A stretch of DNA of 5,157 nt. Origin: Labilibaculum sp. (GTDB lineage: Bacteria > Bacteroidota > Bacteroidia > Bacteroidales > Marinifilaceae). The notes under the pieces were generated by a model. It saw nothing but the letters and a program-made list of their open reading frames with translations. It was not told the origin of the DNA and searched no databases. The stretch covers positions 1-5,157 of the forward strand of contig JADGFH010000479.1 of the NCBI GenBank assembly GCA_016743925.1, in the 5' to 3' direction. Every line of letters starts with the position of its first letter. The stretch's first letter is position 1. Position numbers and translations under genes: made by a program. Positions 1-5,157 of the stretch are shown piece after piece.

Positions 1-27
1 TTTTTAAACTGAATTTAAATAGTAGAT

Positions 28-47
28 TTAAGACTTGAAAGTCTTAA
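28..47. repeat. Near-perfect 20-bp palindrome upstream of the Tat-protein gene
   Basis: Arms TTAAGACTT (28-36) and AAGTCTTAA (39-47) are exact reverse complements around a 2-nt centre, GA. The element ends 10 bp before the ATG at 58. A 2-nt centre suits a dimeric DNA-binding protein better than a stable RNA hairpin, although a stem with a 4-nt loop is also possible in the leader RNA. I infer an operator or a translation-control hairpin for the gene at 58. No convincing TAnnTTTG promoter box is visible in the 57 bp available, so the promoter may lie outside the window. Confidence 0.5.
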
Positions 48-57
48 TTTATATGGA

Positions 58-426
58 ATGAGTAATCAAAATACAAGCAGAAGAGGATTTCTTCAAAAAT
101 TGGGTGTTACTGTTGGTGCAGCTGCATTAATTGAGAAAGAAGCGTTGGCTGATATTAACCTAAATCGTTTTTCATTAAAACAAGATCGACTTCAATTTTT
201 GGAAAATTATGAAGTCTGGGTAAATGAATACATTAAGGTAGTTGAAAAAGAGAAGTCGAGTGAGTTTGATATAGCAAACAAGCATAAAATTATGGAACTA
301 TCTGCTCAGGCCGATGGTTGGCAGGAGCAAATTAAAGAATATTTGAAAGATGAGAATTTCAAGCAAAAATACATTGCTCTTTCAAAGCAATTTGCAGAAG
401 CGATCACTCCTGAATTGGAGGCATAA
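58..426 (+). CDS. Small Tat-signal protein of unknown function
   Basis: The 122-residue protein opens with a twin-arginine motif, S7-R8-R9-G10-F11-L12, followed by a moderately hydrophobic stretch (about 15-24) and a possible signal peptidase site after A29-L30-A31. This suggests export in folded form by the Tat system. The mature part (about 91 residues) is rich in charged residues and looks all-helical. It has no cysteine and one histidine (H76), so an iron-sulfur or heme cofactor is unlikely. The start at 58 puts the RR motif at the usual distance from the N terminus; an ATG at 53 runs into a stop after two codons. A palindrome lies just upstream and a strong terminator 37 bp downstream, so the gene ends its own transcript and is separate from the men operon. 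I do not recognise the family. A small partner subunit carried out with a larger Tat enzyme is possible but not shown. Confidence 0.85.
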   Translation: MSNQNTSRRGFLQKLGVTVGAAALIEKEALADINLNRFSLKQDRLQFLENYEVWVNEYIKVVEKEKSSEFDIANKHKIMELSAQADGWQEQIKEYLKDENFKQKYIALSKQFAEAITPELEA

Positions 427-462
427 AAATACTTTGATTCTTTATTGTAATAACAAATCTTT

Positions 463-491
463 AGAGTGATGTACAGCATCACTCTTTTTTT
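463..491 (+). terminator. Intrinsic terminator after the Tat-protein gene
   Basis: A perfect 9-bp stem, AGAGTGATG (463-471) with CATCACTCT (477-485), closes a 5-nt loop. A run of seven T (485-491) follows at once. It lies 37 bp past the stop at 426 and directly before the menA promoter candidate, so it insulates the men operon from upstream transcription. Confidence 0.9.
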
Positions 492-494
492 GTC

Positions 495-524
495 TTGTAG
501 TGTGCAGGCAATTTTTTAACTTTG
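495..524 (+). promoter_or_regulatory. Bacteroidota-type promoter of the menA-menC-menE operon
   Basis: TTG (495-497) and TAACTTTG (517-524) are separated by 19 nt, matching the -33/-7 pattern TTG-N19-TAnnTTTG known for the primary sigma factor of Bacteroidota. The start of transcription is expected near 529-532, leaving a leader of about 15-18 nt before the menA ATG at 547. No operator or riboswitch is visible, which suggests constitutive expression. The match to a short consensus in AT-rich DNA is the main uncertainty, but its place right after a terminator and before a gene supports it. Confidence 0.7.
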
Positions 525-546
525 AATTTCAATTTTTCTACTATTT

Positions 547-1455
547 ATGAGTAAAACCACAGCATGGATACATGCATTTCGACTGAGAACATTGCCATTG
601 GCATTATCTAGTATATTTTTGGCGAGTTTTTTAGCCGCTGCAGAAGAACGATTTAGCGTGAAGATTTTCATTTTGGCCACGCTAACTACATTGTTTTTGC
701 AAATATTATCTAATCTGGCCAATGATTTGGGCGATTCCATTTCGGGTGCTGATAATAAGGATAGAATTGGTCCGGAGAGAGCGGTGCAGAGTGGCGTTAT
801 CAGTAAAAAGGAAATGAAAAAGATGTTAATCGTATTTATAACACTTTCTCTGATATCTGGTTTTTATCTGATTTATGAAGGATTACAGCTAATTAGTCTG
901 CAAGAAGGATTAATTCTGTTAGGCGTTGGAGTTTTAGCAATTGGTGCAGCCATAAACTATACAATGGGTAAAAACCCTTATGGTTACAGTGGGTTTGGAG
1001 ACTTGTTTGTTTTTTTGTTTTTTGGTTTAGTGGGTGTACTCGGAACCTATTTTCTACATACAGGGAGTCTAAATTGGCTTACGGTATTACCAGCATTATC
1101 GGTTGGCTTGTTAAGTGTTGGCGTATTAAATTTGAACAATATGCGTGATGTTGAAAATGATAGCAAAACAGGAAAAATAACCATTGTTGTTAAAATGGGA
1201 ACTCAAAATGCAAAAATATATCATCTTGTTTTACTCATTATTGCAATGCTGGCAGCTTGTTTCTATACGATCTTTAAATGGGAAGGCTTCATACAATTAT
1301 TATTTCTTGTAAGTTTTCCTTTCCTAATAAAAAATATTGTTGTGGTAATTAAGAATGTCAATTCGAGAGAATTAGATCCAGAATTAAAGAAATTAGCACT
1401 CAGTACATTTTTGTTTAGCCTGTGTTTTGGCTTGGGATTAATCCTTAAATTTTAA
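547..1455 (+). CDS. menA: 1,4-dihydroxy-2-naphthoate polyprenyltransferase MenA
   Basis: MenA is the membrane UbiA-family enzyme that joins 1,4-dihydroxy-2-naphthoate to a polyprenyl diphosphate, with loss of CO2 and diphosphate, giving demethylmenaquinone. Both Asp-rich, Mg-diphosphate-binding motifs are present: N59-D60-x-x-D63 with D69 in the first cytoplasmic loop, followed by the MenA-typical KDRIGPERAVQSG (71-83), and N198-M-R-D201-x-x-x-D205 in the second, followed by GKITIVVKMG (209-218). The segment YTMGKNPYGYSGFGD (138-152) also resembles E. coli MenA and separates it from UbiA and heme O synthases. There are about nine hydrophobic segments. The length, 302 residues, is normal. It is the first gene of the operon; menC starts 4 nt after its stop. 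The chain length of the prenyl donor cannot be read from the sequence. Confidence 0.96.
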   Translation: MSKTTAWIHAFRLRTLPLALSSIFLASFLAAAEERFSVKIFILATLTTLFLQILSNLANDLGDSISGADNKDRIGPERAVQSGVISKKEMKKMLIVFITLSLISGFYLIYEGLQLISLQEGLILLGVGVLAIGAAINYTMGKNPYGYSGFGDLFVFLFFGLVGVLGTYFLHTGSLNWLTVLPALSVGLLSVGVLNLNNMRDVENDSKTGKITIVVKMGTQNAKIYHLVLLIIAMLAACFYTIFKWEGFIQLLFLVSFPFLIKNIVVVIKNVNSRELDPELKKLALSTFLFSLCFGLGLILKF

Positions 1456-1459
1456 AGAA

Positions 1460-2506
1460 ATGCTAAAAGCCGATTATCATTATTATCCTTTAGATTTTAA
1501 ACGTCCGAGCGGGACATCCCGAGGTGTCTTAACCAAGAAAGATTCCTGGTTTATACGAGTTTGGGACGACCAGAATCCTTCTGTAAAAGGAATAGGAGAA
1601 TGTTCTATTATTCAGGGTTTGAGTTCTGATGATAGGCCAGGATATGAGGATAAAATAAAAGAAGTTTGTGAGAATATAGATGATTTTTGGTACTATCTTG
1701 AGAATGGATTAAAGGAATGGCCTTCAATCTATTTTGGATTAGAGACTGCTTTTTTAGATCTAAAGGCAAATGGAAGCAAGTTGTTGTTTCCATCAGAATT
1801 TACGAAAGGTGCAAAGCAAATTCCCATTAATGGTTTGGTTTGGATGGGCGATTCTGCTTTCATGAAAGAGCAAATTCAGCAGAAGCTAGAAGATGGTTTT
1901 AATTGTTTGAAGCTTAAAATAGGAGCCATCAATTTTGAGGAGGAAATTAAGCTGTTAGAATCTATTAGAAACGAATTTAGTGCAGATAAAATTGAATTAA
2001 GAGTAGATGCTAATGGTGCATTTTCACCTCAGAATTCGTTGGATAGACTAAAACAATTGGCAGAATTTGACTTGCACTCTATTGAGCAACCAATTAAAGC
2101 TGGTCAATGGAAAGAAATGGCAGAACTATGTCTGCAAACACCGCTTCCAATTGCTTTAGATGAGGAATTAATAGGTATTCATGAAATAGAAGAGAAGAGT
2201 GAATTATTGGATACAATTAAACCACAGTATATTATTCTTAAGCCAAGCTTATTAGGTGGGATTAAAGGGAGTGAAGAATGGATTGATGTAGCGAATGAGC
2301 GAAATATTCCATGGTGGATTACTTCTGCATTAGAATCGAATATTGGCTTGAATGCAATTGCGCAATGGACTTATACGTTATACAATCCGATGCCACAAGG
2401 ATTGGGTACTGGCCAGATTTATACGAACAATATTGTATCCCCTTTGTATATGGAAAAAGGCTTACTGGCTTTTAATTCCGATAACAAATGGGAACTTCAA
2501 TTTTAG
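1460..2506 (+). CDS. menC: o-Succinylbenzoate synthase MenC
   Basis: MenC is a cytoplasmic enolase-superfamily enzyme that dehydrates SHCHC to o-succinylbenzoate (OSB) in menaquinone synthesis. The 348-residue protein has the N-terminal capping domain (about 1-110) and the barrel domain with the full catalytic set: the K151-L-K153 pair (second Lys as base), metal ligands D183 (RVDANGAF), E209 (SIEQPI) and D234 (ALDEEL), and the opposing Lys K261 (ILKPSLLGG). The segment ITSALESNIGLNAIAQW (287-303) is also characteristic of the family. Enolase-superfamily members of this type can act as N-acylamino acid racemases or dipeptide epimerases, but placement between menA and menE makes OSB synthase the clear choice. 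The ATG lies 4 nt after menA without a Shine-Dalgarno sequence, and menE follows 6 nt after the stop, so the three genes are probably cotranscribed and translated in close succession. Confidence 0.95.
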   Translation: MLKADYHYYPLDFKRPSGTSRGVLTKKDSWFIRVWDDQNPSVKGIGECSIIQGLSSDDRPGYEDKIKEVCENIDDFWYYLENGLKEWPSIYFGLETAFLDLKANGSKLLFPSEFTKGAKQIPINGLVWMGDSAFMKEQIQQKLEDGFNCLKLKIGAINFEEEIKLLESIRNEFSADKIELRVDANGAFSPQNSLDRLKQLAEFDLHSIEQPIKAGQWKEMAELCLQTPLPIALDEELIGIHEIEEKSELLDTIKPQYIILKPSLLGGIKGSEEWIDVANERNIPWWITSALESNIGLNAIAQWTYTLYNPMPQGLGTGQIYTNNIVSPLYMEKGLLAFNSDNKWELQF

Positions 2507-2512
2507 AACGAT

Positions 2513-3592
2513 ATGAGAACTGAATTAACGATTAACGGCAAGTATTTTTCCGATGAGGATTTAATCGGTCTATGCAAAGATCGTGTGAGCAATAGTTCTT
2601 TGCAATGGGAGAGAGATATTTATGCTTTTATCTTAAATTGGTTCGATTCTTCTGATGTTGTAATGGCAAAAACTTCTGGATCTACAGGTTTGCCAAAAGA
2701 AATTACGCTGTCGAAGCAGAAGATGATAAACTCTGCAAAGCTAACAGGGGAATTTTTCAATTTCGAGAAAGGACAATCGGCATTGCTATGTTTATCGGCC
2801 AATTATATTGCTGGTAAAATGATGATTGTTCGTGCCTTTTTATGGCAATTAAACCTCATTTTAGTCGATCCAAACGGAAATCCTTTGGAAACCATTAGCT
2901 CTAAAGTGGATTTTGCTGCAATGGTTCCACTTCAAGTGAGTAATAGCCTACAATCATCTAGCAGTATCGAATTAATTAAGAATTTGTTGATAGGAGGAGG
3001 GGCGGTTGATGCTAGACTCGTAAAGCAAATTCAGGATGTAACAACCAATTGTTTTTCTAGTTACGGAATGACCGAAACGGTTTCTCATGTTGCCATTAAA
3101 GCTCTAAATGGTTCAAGTCAATCGGAGAATTATAAAGGCCTCGGAAATGTTTTATTTTCTGTTGATGAAAGAAATTGTTTGAAAATTGATGCGCCTCAAG
3201 TTTTATCTTTCCCTATTGTAACGAATGATGTTGTTGATTTGATCGATGATCAACAATTTATATGGCTTGGGCGATACGACAATGTTGTCAACTCAGGAGG
3301 GATTAAATTATTCCCAGAAACAATTGAGGCGAAATTGAAGAATGTGATTTCAATGCCATTTTTTTTAGCTGGAGTGGCAGATGAGAAATTGGGACAGAAG
3401 TTGGTCTTACTTATTGAAAGCACAGTAGCTGAAGAAAAATATGAATTTGAATTGAAAGAAAAAATAAAAGGCTTGCTCGATAAATTCGAACAAGCCAGAT
3501 ATATATTTTTCATTAAAGAATTTATAAAAACTCCAAATGGGAAAATAAAGCGAGAGGCTACATTGGCTGCTTTAAACCTTCAAGATAGCTAA
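2513..3592 (+). CDS. menE: o-Succinylbenzoate-CoA ligase MenE (short form)
   Basis: MenE is an ANL-superfamily adenylating enzyme that converts OSB, ATP and CoA to OSB-CoA, the substrate of MenB. Motifs in order: the phosphate-binding loop TSGSTGLPK (54-62); a VPLQV segment (138-142); the adenine-binding YGMTET (184-189); D239 at the position of the ribose-binding Asp; the hinge region GRYDNVVNSGGIKLFPETIE (253-272); and the C-terminal TPNGKIKRE (340-348), whose K344 is the adenylation lysine. At 359 residues it is roughly 90-130 residues shorter than E. coli or Bacillus MenE. The missing part is N-terminal, because the P-loop comes at residue 54. All catalytic motifs remain, so I read it as a compact functional form, not a broken gene. 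It is last in the operon. Its final 35 bp overlap a convergent gene, and codons 320-328 contain a terminator for that gene on the other strand. Confidence 0.94.
   Translation: MRTELTINGKYFSDEDLIGLCKDRVSNSSLQWERDIYAFILNWFDSSDVVMAKTSGSTGLPKEITLSKQKMINSAKLTGEFFNFEKGQSALLCLSANYIAGKMMIVRAFLWQLNLILVDPNGNPLETISSKVDFAAMVPLQVSNSLQSSSSIELIKNLLIGGGAVDARLVKQIQDVTTNCFSSYGMTETVSHVAIKALNGSSQSENYKGLGNVLFSVDERNCLKIDAPQVLSFPIVTNDVVDLIDDQQFIWLGRYDNVVNSGGIKLFPETIEAKLKNVISMPFFLAGVADEKLGQKLVLLIESTVAEEKYEFELKEKIKGLLDKFEQARYIFFIKEFIKTPNGKIKREATLAALNLQDS
3459..3496 (-). terminator. Minus-strand intrinsic terminator inside menE
   Basis: Read on the minus strand, an 11-bp stem (3496-3486 with 3480-3470) closes a 5-nt loop (3485-3481), with one U-G wobble and otherwise full pairing. 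A T-rich tail, TTTTATTTTTT (3469-3459), follows at once. It lies 61 bp beyond the stop codon of the convergent gene that ends at 3558, where that gene's terminator would be expected. On the plus strand the wobble becomes a C-A mismatch and no T run directly follows the stem, so the signal is directional. It is built from menE codons 320-328 (GLLDKFEQA) and the lysine-rich codons before them. Confidence 0.7.
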
Positions 3593-4211
3593 ATAACTTT
3601 TTTAAATCCATTGGGTTTTTCCAGTTTAAATCATTCTTTTTATCGTATTCGCGAATTTTTTTTTCCTGTGTCTTAAAATATTCTGAAATAAGACCTTTAA
3701 CGGAACTAATTTTTTTAGGAAGTTCTCCTTTATTTTTTAGTAGAAAATAAGTCTTGTGTTTAGGGGCTATTGTTTTATTTTTGGAAATATAATATTTCGC
3801 ATAAATAGATTGATCACCACCATGTAGTTTCAGTAAATAACCATCTGAAGTATCTTTTTTAACCAGATATTTTTGAAACTCGAAACAATTCCCATCAATA
3901 TTAATTTCTTTGATTTCTTGTGGAAAGTTAATAATACTGTGCTGTGAACCAACTTTGCATTCAATCTCGTCTTTTTTGATATTATAGCGAAATTTAACTG
4001 TGTTTAATTCGATGTTTTCAATTGTGACCAATTTTCCTTCTTGAAATAATTCATTTTGATATATTTCATCTTCAGATCTGTTATCATCTGTAATAACAGT
4101 GTATTGCATAATTCCTAAGTTAGGATAATCGTTTAGGTCATGTTTAATTTGAGAAAAACCAAATTGAAAAACAAAAATACAAATGATAAATAGGGGTAAA
4201 TGTTTATTCAT
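3558..4211 (-). CDS. Exported hypothetical protein, function unknown
   Basis: The 217-residue protein starts with a classic Sec signal peptide: K3-H4, a hydrophobic core (about 5-18) and the end FGFS|Q21, the Gln at +1 being common in Bacteroidota. There is no lipobox Cys at the cleavage site, so it is probably periplasmic or secreted. The mature part looks like an alternation of short beta strands (about 30-160) and ends in a lysine-rich helical tail (about 165-213). Two cysteines remain after cleavage (C85, C109), which could form a disulfide. I do not recognise the family. The gene has its own promoter candidate (4240-4247) and a terminator inside menE. Its last 11 codons plus stop overlap the menE 3' end by 35 bp. 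A run of nine A at codons 183-186 could cause slippage. The signal peptide and sensible composition support a real gene. Confidence 0.85.
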   Translation of the reverse strand: MNKHLPLFIICIFVFQFGFSQIKHDLNDYPNLGIMQYTVITDDNRSEDEIYQNELFQEGKLVTIENIELNTVKFRYNIKKDEIECKVGSQHSIINFPQEIKEINIDGNCFEFQKYLVKKDTSDGYLLKLHGGDQSIYAKYYISKNKTIAPKHKTYFLLKNKGELPKKISSVKGLISEYFKTQEKKIREYDKKNDLNWKNPMDLKKLFSYLEGLKQPM

Positions 4212-4230
4212 AAATTAAATTTTGGTTGAG

Positions 4231-4242
4231 TTGTTATAACAA
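4231..4242. repeat. 12-bp perfect palindrome over a promoter
   Basis: TTGTTATAACAA is its own reverse complement. It lies about 20 bp upstream of the ATG (4211) of the minus-strand exported protein and overlaps the proposed -7 box (4240-4247) by three bases, covering the expected transcription start. That is a good place for a repressor operator. Palindromes of this size also arise by chance in AT-rich DNA, so this is only a candidate. Confidence 0.3.
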
Positions 4243-4247
4243 AAGTA
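4240..4247 (-). promoter_or_regulatory. Candidate -7 box for the exported-protein gene
   Basis: The minus strand reads TACTTTTG here, a full match to the Bacteroidota -7 element TAnnTTTG. Transcription would start near 4233, giving a leader of about 20 nt before the ATG at 4211. No TTG is found at the expected -33 distance (only a TTTAG about 17 bp away), so the promoter is incomplete by consensus. Confidence 0.45.
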
Positions 4248-4304
4248 GAATAATATATCAGGCTAAATATATTTATTGTTTACTATTTAGGCTGTTTTGA
4301 TTAA

Positions 4305-4346
4305 ACGCGAGGAGAACCTAGTGAAGAGACAGTCATTGCAAGCGAA
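4305..4346. repeat. Remnant resembling a dispersed GTCATTGCGAGCGAA-type repeat
   Basis: Inside very AT-rich intergenic DNA lies a G/C-richer island with GCGAGGAG (4307-4314), GAAGAGA (4323-4329) and GTCATTGCAAGCGAA (4332-4346). The last block differs by one base from GTCATTGCGAGCGAA, the core of a palindromic repeat seen between genes in many unrelated bacteria; the first two resemble the GCGAGGAG...GAAGCAATCTC part of the same family. I read it as one degenerate copy, or two partial tandem copies. The assignment rests on remembered motif similarity; a genome-wide copy count was not possible. Confidence 0.35.
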
Positions 4347-4365
4347 TTACTTATAAATTATGGTG

Positions 4366-4396
4366 AAAGAAAAATGCCAGAAATGATCTGGCATTT
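4366..4396 (-). terminator. Intrinsic terminator of msrA
   Basis: A perfect 10-bp stem, AAATGCCAGA (4372-4381) with TCTGGCATTT (4387-4396), closes a 5-nt loop only 3 bp past the msrA stop codon. On the minus strand it is followed by TTTCTTT-type T-rich sequence (down to 4366). The plus-strand side is also T-rich (4394 onward), so it could work in both directions, but no plus-strand gene reads into it. Confidence 0.85.
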
Positions 4397-4399
4397 ATT

Positions 4400-5020
4400 T
4401 TATTGTTTTTTCAACTTTTGTTTAAAAGCTTTTTTAAATTTCTCCTGTTTTGGTTTTATAACCATTGAACAGTAAGGTTGATTAGAGTTACTGTTGAAAT
4501 AATTTTGATGATAATCTTCTGCTTTGTAGAATTTTGATTTTGCGGTAATTTCAGTGATCACTGGACTATCCCAAGCACCGCTTTCATTTAATTTTGTTTT
4601 TATTGATTCCGATAACATTTTTTGTTCTTCTGAATGGTAAAAGATCGAAGATCGGTATTGTGTTCCAACATCAGCTCCTTGTCTATTAAGAGTGGTAGGA
4701 TCGTGTACTTGCCAAAATACTTCAAGCAACTCTTCAAAGTTGATTATAGTAGGATCATAAGTAATTTGACAAACTTCAGCGTGCCCAGTTTCACCCGTAC
4801 ACACTTCTTTATAAGTTGGTTTTTCTCCTCCTCCCATATATCCAGAAACAACTTTATCAACGCCATTTAATTCTTGAAATATTGCTTCGACGCACCAAAA
4901 GCATCCAGCTCCAAATGTTGCTAATTCCAAATTATCCTTTTGCTCTTTCATGTTTGTATTATTGTTTGCATTAACCAAACCAGAAAGAAGCAGGCAAAAT
5001 AGTAAAGTGATTTTCTTCAT
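4400..5020 (-). CDS. msrA: Peptide-methionine (S)-S-oxide reductase MsrA, exported form
   Basis: MsrA reduces the S epimer of methionine sulfoxide in oxidised proteins. The 206-residue protein has the hallmark GCFWCVE (39-45) with catalytic C40, the SGYMGG loop (59-64), the acid E82 in GHAEV (79-83), the conserved block HDPTTLNRQGADVGTQYRS (106-124), and a C-terminal QPYC (181-184). C184, or C43 next to the active site, is a likely resolving cysteine. It lacks an MsrB domain. An N-terminal signal peptide (K2-K3, hydrophobic 4-16, then VNA-N near 17-19) precedes the domain, pointing to the periplasm; no lipobox is seen. The start at 5020 was chosen because it supplies this complete signal; an internal Met at residue 24 would give a cytoplasmic enzyme. 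The gene is monocistronic: own terminator 3 bp after the stop, candidate promoter upstream. Confidence 0.96.
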   Translation of the reverse strand: MKKITLLFCLLLSGLVNANNNTNMKEQKDNLELATFGAGCFWCVEAIFQELNGVDKVVSGYMGGGEKPTYKEVCTGETGHAEVCQITYDPTIINFEELLEVFWQVHDPTTLNRQGADVGTQYRSSIFYHSEEQKMLSESIKTKLNESGAWDSPVITEITAKSKFYKAEDYHQNYFNSNSNQPYCSMVIKPKQEKFKKAFKQKLKKQ

Positions 5021-5080
5021 TTCTTTAGGTTTAAAAGTTATTTAAATTCATTCTAAATATAGATGTTATCTAATTATATT

Positions 5081-5088
5081 CAAAATTA
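5081..5088 (-). promoter_or_regulatory. Candidate -7 box for msrA
   Basis: The minus strand reads TAATTTTG, matching TAnnTTTG, with an expected start near 5074 and a leader of about 53 nt. A small dyad, TAGAT-GTT-ATCTA (5060-5072), lies just after the predicted start and could be an operator or part of the leader. No clear TTG stands at the -33 distance, and the surrounding DNA is so AT-rich that chance matches are likely. Confidence 0.35.
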
Positions 5089-5157
5089 AAAGATCATTAT
5101 GTCCGAATATTTACATTTTAATTTCTTATTATATTTGATGTATGAGTAGATCAAGAA

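Noticed and set aside
516..740. Minus-strand open frame of 74 codons over the menA promoter and 5' end
   Set aside because: It overlaps the menA coding start including its conserved first Asp-rich motif; composition fits a shadow frame.
3250..3513. Minus-strand open frame of 87 codons opposite menE
   Set aside because: It mirrors conserved menE codons, has Ser/Asn/Phe-rich shadow composition, and has no signal of its own.
3604..3620. AAATCC-ATT-GGGTTT hairpin just after menE
   Set aside because: Six pairs including a wobble, a 3-nt loop and only a short T tail broken by CC; it lies within the coding sequence of the convergent gene. Too weak to call.
3647..3664. ATTCGCGAAT followed by nine T as a plus-strand terminator for menE
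   Set aside because: The palindrome has no room for a loop; only a 3-bp stem with a 4-nt loop would form, too weak for an intrinsic terminator. The T run is explained by lysine codons of the opposite-strand gene.
4300..4400. Possible plus-strand small RNA ending at the msrA hairpin, which is also T-rich on the plus side
   Set aside because: No plus-strand promoter with both boxes is visible in the gap and the hairpin is explained as the msrA terminator.
4634..4870. Plus-strand open frame of 78 codons opposite msrA
   Set aside because: It is fully contained in msrA, whose catalytic motifs are unambiguous; no promoter or protein-like features were seen.
5130..5157. TATATTTG box (5130-5137) and an ATG at 5142 that could begin a divergent plus-strand gene (MSRSR...)
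   Set aside because: Only five codons are visible, the box would leave almost no leader, there is no -33 TTG at the right distance, and AT-rich DNA gives many such matches. Sequence beyond 5157 would settle it.

Overview
The window is AT-rich chromosomal DNA that looks like a member of the Bacteroidota. Three things point that way. Promoter candidates fit the Bacteroidota pattern (TTG, about 19 bp, then TAnnTTTG). Start codons lack Shine-Dalgarno sequences and are preceded by A/T-rich DNA. One signal peptide ends in the ...FSQ style common in this phylum. The exact lineage cannot be read from the sequence; a marine or anaerobic Bacteroidales, Marinilabiliales or Flavobacteriia relative is a guess.

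Layout, left to right: (1) Positions 1-57 carry a near-perfect 20-bp palindrome just before a small gene (58-426) for a cysteine-free protein with a twin-arginine (Tat) signal; a strong intrinsic terminator follows (463-491). (2) A promoter candidate (495-524) sits directly behind that terminator and precedes a tight three-gene menaquinone operon, menA-menC-menE (547-3592), with gaps of 4 and 6 nt. (3) On the minus strand, a gene for an exported protein of unknown function (4211 down to 3558) converges on menE and overlaps its last 35 bp; its likely terminator lies inside the menE coding sequence. (4) The 188-bp gap 4212-4399 holds that gene's promoter, a palindrome over the promoter, a fragment resembling a dispersed GTCATTGCGAGCGAA-type repeat, and the msrA terminator. 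(5) msrA (5020 down to 4400, minus) encodes a methionine sulfoxide reductase A with a signal peptide. The last 137 bp hold its promoter region and no gene I can support. No gene-free stretch exceeds 300 bases.

How the genes work together: MenC makes o-succinylbenzoate (OSB), MenE activates it to OSB-CoA, and MenA, acting after MenB and a thioesterase that are not in this window, prenylates 1,4-dihydroxy-2-naphthoate at the membrane to give demethylmenaquinone. MenF, MenD, MenH, MenB and the final methyltransferase must be encoded elsewhere. The flanking genes (Tat protein, exported hypothetical, MsrA) have their own signals and show no clear functional link to the operon.

I did not find a new defence, mobile or RNA system. 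The most interesting items are the minus-strand terminator embedded in conserved menE codons, the small cofactor-less Tat protein, and the repeat remnant.
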